In this document: positions 6,635-12,393 of the stretch, one piece after another
Layout of the letters: every line of letters begins with the position of its first letter
Position numbering within the stretch: position 1 is the first letter of the stretch
From: an uncultured Eubacteriales bacterium
GTDB taxonomy: Bacteria > Bacillota > Clostridia > Oscillospirales > Oscillospiraceae
Assembly: GCA_900552725.1 (NCBI GenBank)
Contig: USAT01000045.1
Location: 1 to 14,341, forward strand
Length of the DNA: 14,341 bases
Direction: 5' to 3'
Made by a program: the position numbers and the translations under genes
The notes under the pieces: model-generated
Database searches by the model: none
Seen by the model: the letters and a program-made list of their open reading frames with translations, nothing else
What the model was told of the DNA's origin: nothing

Positions 6635-6663
6635 ATTATACGACAGCGGCCGCCGCCGCGCAA
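6635..6663 (-). promoter_or_regulatory. Promoter of the HerA-like ATPase gene
   Basis: On the minus strand, TTGCGC (6658-6663), a 17-bp spacer and a perfect TATAAT (6635-6640). The start of transcription would lie about 25 bases before the chosen ATG. Confidence 0.6.
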
Positions 6664-6670
6664 GAAAGAA

Positions 6671-6729
6671 ATGGCGCGCCATGGCTCTGTGCCATCACTT
6701 TTGCTTATTCCACATATCCGAAACGGATA
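6671..6729. promoter_or_regulatory. Cluster of palindromes upstream of purA
   Basis: ATGGCGCGCCAT at 6671-6682 is a perfect 12-bp palindrome. ATGGC-N5-GCCAT (6681-6695) overlaps it. TATCCG-AAA-CGGATA at 6715-6729 is a perfect 15-bp palindrome ending one base before the purA -35 box. The last one contains CCGAA, part of the Bacillus PurR box, but the full box is not present. A regulator-binding role is inference. Confidence 0.4.
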
Positions 6730-6730
6730 C

Positions 6731-6759
6731 TTTACTTATTTTGTCGCCGTGCTTATAAT
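6731..6759 (+). promoter_or_regulatory. Promoter of purA
   Basis: TTTACT (6731-6736), a 17-bp spacer and a perfect TATAAT (6754-6759). Transcription would start near 6766 and give a leader of about 58 bases. I see no terminator or riboswitch fold in that leader. Confidence 0.6.
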
Positions 6760-6823
6760 AAAACATTGTTTATTTGAAAAGCTTATTGTAATACTGTAAT
6801 ATATAGAACAGGAGGCAGCAGCA

Positions 6824-8098
6824 ATGGCAAATTGCGCGATCGTGGGCATCAACTGGGGCGACGAGGGTAAGGGCCGCATGGTGGACTATCTGACGGAGCG
6901 GTACGACGTGGTGGTACGGTATCAGGGCGGCGGCAACGCCGGTCACACCGTCATCAACGACATGGGCAAATTCGCCCTGCATCTGCTGCCCTCCGGCATT
7001 TTCCGTAAGGGTGTCATGAACATTCTGGGCAACGGCGTGGCCCTGGACTGCGAGAATCTGGTGCAGGAGATGGAGACCCTCCGTGCCGCCGGTGTGTCCA
7101 TTTCCCCGGAAAACCTGATGGTCAGCAGCCGGGCGTCTCTGCTGCTGCCGTGGCACCGTGAGCTGGACGCCCTGGAGGAGGCCCGCCTGAAGGACAAGAA
7201 GTACGGCTCCACCAAGCAGGGCATCGCGCCGTTCTATTCCGATAAGTACCAGAAAAAGACCGTTCAGGCCGGTGAGCTGCTGTATCCTGAGCATCTGAAG
7301 GCCCATCTGCAGGATCTGCTGGAGTGGAAGAACCTGATCCTCCAGAAGGTCTATGGGGCCAAGGGCTATACCATGGAGGAGCTGGAGCAGTGGCTGGACA
7401 CCTACGCCGCCCAGGTGCGCCCCTATGTGGCCGACACGGGCCGCTATCTGCGCAAGGCCCAGGACGAGGGCAAGGCCATCCTGTTCGAGGGCCAGCTGGG
7501 CGCGCTGCGTGACCTGGACTACGGCATCTATCCCTACACCACCTCCTCCAACACCATCGCCGCCTATGCCCCTGTGGGTGCGGGCCTGCCCACCGCGAAG
7601 ATCGACGAGGTGGTGGGCGTGGTGAAGGCCTATTCCTCCTGCGTGGGCGAAGGCCCCTTCACCTGCGAGTGGTTCGGCGAGGACGCCGAGAAGCTCCGTG
7701 AGGCCGGGGCTGAGTACGGCGCCAAGACCGGCCGTCCCCGCCGCGTAGGCCCCATCGACCTGGTGGCCACCCGCTACGGCGTGGAGGTGCAGGGCGCCAC
7801 CAACATCGCCCTGACCAAGCTGGACATCCTCAGCTATATGGCCGAGATCCCCGTCTGCGCCGCCTATGAGATCGACGGCCGGATCACCCATGAGTTCCCG
7901 TTCCCCGCCGTGCTGGAGCAGGCCAAGCCTGTGATGGAGTACCGTCCCGGCTGGCAGTGCGACATCTCCGGCGCGCGCACCTGGGAGGAGCTGCCCCAGG
8001 CCGCCCGCGATTATGTGGCGTATGTGGAAAAGGCCATCGGCTGCCACATCGGCTACGTCTCCGTGGGCGCCGAGCGGGAGAGCTTGATTGTCCGGTAA
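6824..8098 (+). CDS. purA: Adenylosuccinate synthase (clostridial-type PurA)
   Basis: Cytoplasmic enzyme that joins IMP and aspartate with GTP to form adenylosuccinate, the first committed step to AMP. The protein has 424 residues, normal for the family. NWGDEGKGR at 10-18 is the GTP-binding loop with catalytic Asp13, and GGGNAGHT at 35-42 carries catalytic His41, both at the same numbers as in E. coli. YTTSSNT, GEGPFTCEWF, TGRPRRVGPIDL and LTKLDIL (guanine-binding TKxD) follow in order. Several positions differ from the common bacterial consensus: Q to N before WGDEGKG, GTTGRGIGP to GSTKQGIAP, and FPTELF to FTCEWF. This pattern marks a divergent PurA group I know from Clostridia, not a damaged gene. 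AGGAGG lies eight bases before the ATG. purB is the next gene but 625 bp away. Confidence 0.95.
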   Translation: MANCAIVGINWGDEGKGRMVDYLTERYDVVVRYQGGGNAGHTVINDMGKFALHLLPSGIFRKGVMNILGNGVALDCENLVQEMETLRAAGVSISPENLMVSSRASLLLPWHRELDALEEARLKDKKYGSTKQGIAPFYSDKYQKKTVQAGELLYPEHLKAHLQDLLEWKNLILQKVYGAKGYTMEELEQWLDTYAAQVRPYVADTGRYLRKAQDEGKAILFEGQLGALRDLDYGIYPYTTSSNTIAAYAPVGAGLPTAKIDEVVGVVKAYSSCVGEGPFTCEWFGEDAEKLREAGAEYGAKTGRPRRVGPIDLVATRYGVEVQGATNIALTKLDILSYMAEIPVCAAYEIDGRITHEFPFPAVLEQAKPVMEYRPGWQCDISGARTWEELPQAARDYVAYVEKAIGCHIGYVSVGAERESLIVR

Positions 8099-8106
8099 GG
8101 GATATT

Positions 8107-8124
8107 TCGCGCTTTCGAGCGCGA
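8107..8124 (+). other. UUCG tetraloop hairpin just after purA
   Basis: A perfect 7-bp stem (TCGCGCT with AGCGCGA) closed by TTCG, starting nine bases after the purA stop. UUCG loops are very stable in RNA. There is no T-run after it, so it is more likely an mRNA 3'-end stabiliser or part of the following repeat element than a classic terminator. Confidence 0.6.
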
Positions 8125-8246
8125 GGTACTTTTGCCAAATCACGCTGTGCAAACACAGCGGATGCTACGGCAGCATAGCTGCCGAGATCGGATGCTAAAA
8201 ATATGCCACCGGCATATTTTCTTAACGCACCGACGGCAAAAGTACC
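8125..8246. repeat. Multi-branched inverted-repeat element (cloverleaf-like)
   Basis: The ends are a perfect 12-bp inverted repeat, GGTACTTTTGCC at 8125-8136 and its complement at 8235-8246. Inside are three further perfect hairpins: GCTGTG/CACAGC (8144-8159), CGGCAGC/GCTGCCG (8168-8184) and AAAATATGCC/GGCATATTTT (8198-8220). The whole can fold into a four-way junction in DNA or RNA. The third hairpin, followed by TTTTCTTAA, could act as the purA terminator. GGATGCTA occurs twice (8160-8167 and 8190-8197), and ATGCT/AGCAT (8162-8176) offers a competing fold. There is no ORF. It looks like a non-coding mobile or dispersed repeat; copy number elsewhere is unknown. Confidence 0.6.
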
Positions 8247-8257
8247 CAAAAACGCTG

Positions 8258-8400
8258 CTTAAACCTGCGGTTTAAGAATCCGCGCACGCTATGCCGTGTA
8301 CGCATTTGCCGCCTTTTACCACGCGTTCGCGGAACTTGCTTGATTTCGCTGCGTATGACGTATTGACTTCCTTCCTGCGCCGCTGCCGCTGATGCGGCGC
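8258..8400. repeat. Further inverted repeats between purA and purB
   Basis: CTTAAACC-TGC-GGTTTAAG (8258-8276) is a perfect 8-bp hairpin, and GCGCCGC-N10-GCGGCGC (8377-8400) a perfect 7-bp one. The stretch between them has no convincing gene. A short minus-strand reading frame covers it but consists of repeat sequence. Confidence 0.45.
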
Positions 8401-8404
8401 AACG

Positions 8405-8605
8405 GTAGGGGATGAATCGTTGCTCGGCGGCGGGGTGAGGTCACCCCGCCCTACGCAGCGACTACCGATAGAATTTCGTAGGGCGCGATGCCCACATCGC
8501 GCCGCACGGTAACAAGCGAGACCTTCGATAGACATGCGTAGGGGCCGGCGTTCTATCGGAAAACTGTCTCAATTCGAACGGGGCGTCGAGGACGCCGCCC
8601 CCTAC
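8405..8605. repeat. Array of GTAGGG palindromic units
   Basis: Units bounded by GTAGGG or CCCTAC, most enclosing a hairpin. Unit one, 8405-8454, contains GGCGGGGTGA/TCACCCCGCC (8429-8450). Unit two, 8478-8503, contains GGCGCGATG/CATCGCGCC. Unit three, 8538-8605, starts GTAGGGG and ends CCCCTAC with GGCGTC/GACGCC (8582-8596) inside. CGATAGA followed four bases later by CGTAGGG occurs at 8466-8483 and again exactly 60 bp later at 8526-8543. TTCTATCGG (8551-8559) is the complement of 8465-8473. Another GTAGGGG unit begins at 14326. These resemble REP-like dispersed repeats. Confidence 0.6.
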
Positions 8606-8650
8606 AAATGGCTTCGATGCACGGTCATACTGTGCGAACCCATTTCAATC

Positions 8651-8710
8651 ATGCCGCCTGGGGCGGCATACCGCAGCTTTTCACTTTTCTCTCTTCACTC
8701 TTCACTTCTC
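8651..8710. repeat. ATGCCGCC hairpin followed by TTCACT pyrimidine tract
   Basis: ATGCCGCC-TGG-GGCGGCAT (8651-8669) is a perfect 8-bp stem. It is followed by a pyrimidine-rich tract with TTCACT at 8680-8685, 8694-8699 and 8701-8706, which abuts the purB ribosome binding site (AGGAGG at 8711-8716). From memory such hairpin-plus-TTCACT tracts recur in genomes of gut Clostridia, which I cannot verify here. The tract may keep the purB translation start unstructured. Confidence 0.5.
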
Positions 8711-8723
8711 AGGAGGCCATCCT

Positions 8724-10142
8724 ATGTCCCACTCCACCTACCAGTCCCCGCTGGCGTCACGGTACGCCTCCCAGTACATGCTGCACCTGTTCTCTGACGA
8801 CAGCCGCTATCAGACCTGGCGGCGGCTGTGGACGGCGCTGGCCCGCGCCCAGCACGACCTGGGCCTGCCCATCACGGCGCAGCAGGTGGCGGAGCTGGAG
8901 GCCCACATCGCCGACATCGACTACGACGTGGCCGCCCAGCGTGAGCGGGAGGTGCGCCACGACGTGATGGCCCATGTGTACGCCTACGGCAAGGCCGCAC
9001 CGGCTGCGGCGGGTATCATCCACCTGGGGGCTACCAGCTGCTACGTCACCGACAACGCCGATCTGATCCTGTACCGGGACGGCCTGACCTATCTCCGGGG
9101 CCAGCTGCTGGCGGTGCTGGCCAATCTGGCGGCCTTCGCCGAGAAGTACGCCGCCACACCCACCCTGGGCTACACCCACTATCAGCCCGCCCAGCCCGTC
9201 ACTGTGGGCAAGCGGGCCACGTTGTGGATGCAGGACCTCCTCTCCGACCTGGAGGAGTTGGACACACTGGTGTCCGGCATGAAATTCCTGGGCTGCCGGG
9301 GCACCACCGGCACCGAGGCCAGCTTCATGGATCTCTTTGACGGCGACGAGGAGAAGATCGACGAGATGAACCGCCGCATCGCCGCCGAGTTCGGCTTTGC
9401 CCAGTGCTTCCCGGTGTGCGGCCAGACCTATCCCCGGAAGGTGGACAGCCGGATTCTGAACTGTCTCAGTTCCATCGCCCAGAGCGCCTATCGCATGGCC
9501 AACGACATCCGCCTGCTGCAGCATGACCGCCAGGTGGAGGAGCCCTTTGGCGCAAGCCAGATCGGCTCGTCGGCCATGGCCTATAAGCGCAACCCCATGC
9601 GCTGCGAGCGCATCTGCTCCCTGAGCCGCTATCTGATGGCCGACGCCATGAACGCCCCCATGACCGCCTCCGTCCAGTGGATGGAGCGGACGCTGGACGA
9701 CTCCGCCAACCGGCGCATCGCCATGCCGGAGGGCTTCCTGTGCGCCGACGCGGTGCTGCGGCTGTGCCAGAACGTGACGGACGGCCTCCGCGTCAACGAG
9801 GCGGTCATCGACCGGACGCTGCGGGAGTATCTGCCCTTCCTGGCCACGGAGGATCTGATGATGGAGGCGGTGAAGCGGGGCGGCGACCGCCAGCAGCTTC
9901 ACGAGATCATCCGCCGCCACTCCATGGCCGCCACGGCCCGGATGAAGGAGGGAGAGCCCTGCGACCTGCTGGATCGCCTGGCGGGCGACCCGGCCTTCGG
10001 CCTGACCCGGCAGGAGCTGGACGCCCTGATGGAGCCCAGGCGGTACATCGGCCGCTGTCCCCAGCAGGTGGCGCGGTTCCTGGCCCAGTGCGCGCCGCTG
10101 CTGCGTGAGGCCCACGCCGCCGACGGCGATATCCAGGTATAA
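8724..10142 (+). CDS. purB: Adenylosuccinate lyase
   Basis: Enzyme of the fumarase/aspartase superfamily that releases fumarate from adenylosuccinate (to AMP) and from SAICAR (to AICAR). It works as a cytoplasmic homotetramer. The protein has 472 residues. RHDVMAHVYAYG at 78-89 and HLGATSCYVTDN at 100-111 form part of the active site. GYTHYQPAQ at 149-157 carries the general-acid histidine His152. GSSAMAYKRNPM at 281-292 is the superfamily signature on the flexible loop with the catalytic serine (Ser283). The usual proline after SSAM is alanine here, a mild change. AGGAGG lies seven bases before the ATG. The gene follows purA in the same direction, but the 625-bp repeat-filled gap leaves it unclear whether both share one transcript. 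No convincing promoter of its own was found. Confidence 0.96.
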   Translation: MSHSTYQSPLASRYASQYMLHLFSDDSRYQTWRRLWTALARAQHDLGLPITAQQVAELEAHIADIDYDVAAQREREVRHDVMAHVYAYGKAAPAAAGIIHLGATSCYVTDNADLILYRDGLTYLRGQLLAVLANLAAFAEKYAATPTLGYTHYQPAQPVTVGKRATLWMQDLLSDLEELDTLVSGMKFLGCRGTTGTEASFMDLFDGDEEKIDEMNRRIAAEFGFAQCFPVCGQTYPRKVDSRILNCLSSIAQSAYRMANDIRLLQHDRQVEEPFGASQIGSSAMAYKRNPMRCERICSLSRYLMADAMNAPMTASVQWMERTLDDSANRRIAMPEGFLCADAVLRLCQNVTDGLRVNEAVIDRTLREYLPFLATEDLMMEAVKRGGDRQQLHEIIRRHSMAATARMKEGEPCDLLDRLAGDPAFGLTRQELDALMEPRRYIGRCPQQVARFLAQCAPLLREAHAADGDIQV

Positions 10143-10150
10143 ATGCACAA

Positions 10151-10180
10151 AAAAGGACGGCCTGCGCAGGCCGTCCTTTT
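10151..10180. terminator. Bidirectional terminator between purB and the amidase gene
   Basis: A perfect 14-bp stem (AAAAGGACGGCCTG at 10151-10164 with its complement at 10167-10180). The A and T ends let it serve both purB on the plus strand and the convergent amidase gene on the minus strand, whose stop is 12 bases away. Confidence 0.9.
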
Positions 10181-10191
10181 CGTATGCCGTT

Positions 10192-10884
10192 TTATACCAC
10201 GAAAGCCTCCGGAAAACCGGCGGCTTTCACCTTTTCGCAGTACGCCTGGGCGTTGCGGCGGGCGCGGAAGGCACCCACCTGCACCCGGTACAGCGGCGTG
10301 TCCGCCACGGGCGGCTCCGGCGCGACCGGCTCCGCCGCTTCCTTCGGGGCGACGTAGGGCACCGCGAAGAATTCGCACACCGCCTGTGCCGTCTCCTCGG
10401 CGATGCGGGGCATGCTGTCGATGAGCCACTGGGCCTCCTGGGGATTGTCGTGGAAGCCGAACTCCGGCAGCACGGCGGGCATGTGGCTGGCGCGCAGTTC
10501 ATAGAGCCCGGCGCTCTCCACCAGCCGCTCCGACGTGCCGGGGGACAGGGGGGCGATGCGGTCCTGGATCAGCCGCCCGATGCGGCGGCTCTCGGCGCTG
10601 GGGTAGCAGTGTACCCGGGTGCCGGACACCCGGCCGTCAAAGCCATTGGTGTGCAGGGCCATGTGCAGGTCGGCGGGCCAGGCGTTGGACTCCTTCACCC
10701 GGTCGTACATATTGCCCCGCTGCACGTTCCGCACCGCGAAGCCGCAGCGCGTCAGCGCCGCCTCCAGCAGGTCGGCGCAGCGGCACATCTGCTCCTTCTC
10801 GTTGGTGGGTCTCCCGTTCCACAGGGCCGTGGCCGCGTAGGTGTTGCTGGCGCGATCCTCCGGGCTGAGATAGATGTTGGGCAT
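10192..10884 (-). CDS. Phage-type N-acetylmuramoyl-L-alanine amidase (endolysin) with SPOR repeat
   Basis: Cell-wall hydrolase of 230 residues that cuts the bond between N-acetylmuramic acid and L-alanine. Residues 1-180 form an Amidase_3 domain of the phage-associated branch that starts with IYLSP. NEKEQM (Glu29 or Glu31), ADLHMALHTNG (His78) and LPEFGFHDN (Glu141) are the recognisable zinc and catalytic positions. The N-terminal GHGG histidine motif of other amidases is absent, as I recall for this branch. A proline- and alanine-rich linker leads to residues 196-230, YRVQVGAF onward, a single half of a SPOR peptidoglycan-binding repeat. There is no signal peptide, so release needs the holin encoded just upstream. 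GGAGGA is within the end of the holin gene. It ends at a strong terminator. Confidence 0.9.
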   Translation of the reverse strand: MPNIYLSPEDRASNTYAATALWNGRPTNEKEQMCRCADLLEAALTRCGFAVRNVQRGNMYDRVKESNAWPADLHMALHTNGFDGRVSGTRVHCYPSAESRRIGRLIQDRIAPLSPGTSERLVESAGLYELRASHMPAVLPEFGFHDNPQEAQWLIDSMPRIAEETAQAVCEFFAVPYVAPKEAAEPVAPEPPVADTPLYRVQVGAFRARRNAQAYCEKVKAAGFPEAFVV

Positions 10885-10887
10885 GGC

Positions 10888-11094
10888 TTATTCCTCCAGC
10901 TCCGGCAGGCCGCCCAGGCTGGTCAGCAGGCTGAGGATGCCGGACAGCAGCGTGGAGCTGGCCACTGCCAGCCAGTTGACCTCGCACAGCACAGCGGTGG
11001 CGCCGATGGTGGCCGCCGCGGTCTGCGCCATGGTGCGGGCCGCGCGGATGCCTGCCGCACGGAACCAGCGCTTCCAATCGGTTGTTGCTTTCAT
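10888..11094 (-). CDS. Phage holin, r1t-like
   Basis: A 68-residue membrane protein with a basic N terminus and two hydrophobic segments (about 20-40 and 42-62). The second, LLSGILSLLTSLGGLPELEE, ends in the LPE pattern of r1t-type holins. Holins form pores in the cytoplasmic membrane so that the amidase can reach the wall. GGAGG lies about eight bases before the ATG, and the amidase start follows the stop by three bases. Classification into the r1t family is by pattern from memory. The holin role is strongly supported by the neighbouring amidase. Confidence 0.82.
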   Translation of the reverse strand: MKATTDWKRWFRAAGIRAARTMAQTAAATIGATAVLCEVNWLAVASSTLLSGILSLLTSLGGLPELEE

Positions 11095-11127
11095 GTGATG
11101 TTCCTCCTTTTTGTGGTCTGTTTCATC

Positions 11128-11367
11128 CTATGCACGTCCCTCCAGGTCGGCGATACGGTGGTTGGCCACCTTGACCCGTTCGTCCAGCAGCGACACCACC
11201 TCCTCCAGGGCGTAGGTGCGCTCCACCACCTGATTGTGCTTGTCTACCTTCCGCTCCAGCTGGGCCAGGCGATAGGCCACCAGGGCCGCGCTCTTGCGGT
11301 TGGCCAGATACGCGCCCGCCAGCGTGCCGGTCAGGCTCAGCGCCGCCACCAGGATCGTTTCCGTCAT
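11128..11367 (-). CDS. Small membrane-anchored coiled-coil protein of phage lysis module
   Basis: Seventy-nine residues: an N-terminal hydrophobic segment (about 3-22, ILVAALSLTGTLAGAYLA), then NRKSAALVAYRLAQLERKVDKH and a helical charged region with leucines in heptad spacing to the end. Proteins of this build commonly sit between tail-fibre and holin genes in phages of Clostridia. They are often listed as hypothetical or XhlA-like, a helper of holin function. The ribosome binding site is weak (GAGGGGG). The gene starts 15 bases after the fibre gene stop, pointing to one transcript. The role is inferred from position. Confidence 0.7.
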   Translation of the reverse strand: MTETILVAALSLTGTLAGAYLANRKSAALVAYRLAQLERKVDKHNQVVERTYALEEVVSLLDERVKVANHRIADLEGRA

Positions 11368-11382
11368 GATCCGCGCCCCCTC

Positions 11383-12225
11383 TCAGCCCAGGATCAGCAC
11401 GTTGGCCGTCAGGTTGGCGGTGGGGACGGTGCTGCACTTGAAGGCCAGCGTGTTGGCGGTGGCCGACGTGCACCGGACGCCCGCCTGGCAGTATGCCTCG
11501 TAGCTGCCGGCCGAGGGCGTCACCACGATGTTGCTGCTGGCGGTCACGCCCGAGCACTGGGCCGTGACGGACTTGGCCGCGGCGTTCCAGTTGGCCGCCC
11601 GCAGCGTTACCGTCACGGCCCTGGATTTGGCGGCCTTCTGCTCCACCGCCGCCAGCGCCGCGTTGAAGGCGTCCTCCGTGCCGGTGTAGCCGCCCTCCTG
11701 GGCGGCGGCGTAGGCGCTTTTGCCGTCGCTGCCCGCCGCGCCGGGCGATCCGGTGTCGCCCTTATCGCCCTTGGCGCCGGGCAGGCCCTGGGGGCCGTCG
11801 AACTGGCCGGAGGCCTTGGCCTGGGCCAGCACCTCCCGCATCAGTCCGGCATAGACCGGGGCTGTGGGCTCCGCCGCCGTCTCGCCGGAGAGGGACGCGC
11901 CCGGCTGGATCCAGCCGCAGTCGGCGTACACGGTGGGCAGGATCACCGTCCCGGCGCTGTCGGTGCCGTACACGCCCACCAGCAGTCGCTCGCCCGCCGC
12001 CTGCAGGCACTCCCAGGGGATGGGGCACGCGTCGCCGTCCCAGTCGGCACGGGCCACCTCCCGCTGGACGCCGCCCGCCCGGAACACGGCCACCTTGGTC
12101 AGGGCGTTCCACGCCGTGCCGGTGAAGGTGAACGTGACCGACGCGCCCACCATGCCGCCGGTCAGGGTGGCAGGCGCCGTCACCGCCGCGTCGGCGTCGG
12201 AGACGGCAATGTGAATGTTGCTCAT
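11383..12225 (-). CDS. Phage tail-fibre-like protein with collagen-like repeats
   Basis: A 280-residue secretion-signal-free protein with three parts. Residues 1-115 are a beta-rich domain with VAVFRAGGVQREV, IPWECLQ and LLVGVYGTDS...ILPTVYADCGWIQPGA, as in tail proteins of clostridial phages. Residues 144-170 are nine Gly-X-Y triplets (GPQ GLP GAK GDK and so on), which suggests a trimeric fibre shaft. Residues about 204-280 are a beta domain with VTVTLRAANWNAAAKSV and NIVVTPSAGSYEAY, typical of the C-terminal tip of such fibres. I chose the ATG at 12225 over 12255 because AGGAGGA is five bases upstream. The genes that follow encode a coiled-coil protein, a holin and an amidase. No other tail or head genes lie upstream, where blaR1 is found. 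Confidence 0.82.
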   Translation of the reverse strand: MSNIHIAVSDADAAVTAPATLTGGMVGASVTFTFTGTAWNALTKVAVFRAGGVQREVARADWDGDACPIPWECLQAAGERLLVGVYGTDSAGTVILPTVYADCGWIQPGASLSGETAAEPTAPVYAGLMREVLAQAKASGQFDGPQGLPGAKGDKGDTGSPGAAGSDGKSAYAAAQEGGYTGTEDAFNAALAAVEQKAAKSRAVTVTLRAANWNAAAKSVTAQCSGVTASSNIVVTPSAGSYEAYCQAGVRCTSATANTLAFKCSTVPTANLTANVLILG

Positions 12226-12311
12226 ATGGCTCCTCCTTTCAATATGGGGGGGCACGCCCCCTGCCCATGCCGCCGCGCCGCAAGGCGGGTTGCCCGCGTC
12301 AGGGCAACAGA

Positions 12312-12338
12312 AAAGGCCCGCACGGTGTGCGGGCCTTT
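12312..12338 (-). terminator. Intrinsic terminator after blaR1
   Basis: A perfect 12-bp stem (AAAGGCCCGCAC at 12312-12323 with its complement at 12327-12338) with a 3-base loop. On the minus strand it is followed by TCTGTTG after the T-rich end of the stem. It lies 55 bases after the blaR1 stop and 86 bases before the fibre gene start. Another inverted repeat, TTGCCC-N6-GGGCAA (12290-12307), follows. I saw no convincing promoter for the fibre gene between 12226 and 12311. Confidence 0.75.
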
Positions 12339-12393
12339 CGGGGCGGGGATATGGTATTGTGAAAACCGGCGTCTGCGGCGTGGGGGAGCTCTT

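Noticed and set aside
4892..6799. Plus-strand open frame opposite the HerA-like ATPase
   Set aside because: Leucine- and glutamine-rich low-complexity product that mirrors the ATPase coiled coil. The minus-strand frame has Walker motifs, ribosome binding site and promoter.
6774..6802. Second purA promoter (TTGAAA, 17 bp, TAATAT)
   Set aside because: Its start point would fall at the ribosome binding site, and the -10 box is weaker than the TATAAT at 6754-6759.
8272..8535. 87-codon minus-strand frame in the purA-purB gap
   Set aside because: It lies entirely in palindromic repeat sequence, has no ribosome binding site I can see, and is best read as a product of the repeats.
8526..8610. Possible tRNA T-arm (TTCGAAC near 8573)
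   Set aside because: No acceptor or anticodon stem can be built around it. The region is explained by GTAGGG repeat units.
8099..8723. CRISPR array
   Set aside because: The repeats are inverted, unequal in length and have no regular spacers of constant size. No cas genes are present.
8757..10148. Minus-strand open frame opposite purB
   Set aside because: Shadow of purB, which has all lyase signatures. It also crosses the purB stop and runs to the terminator.
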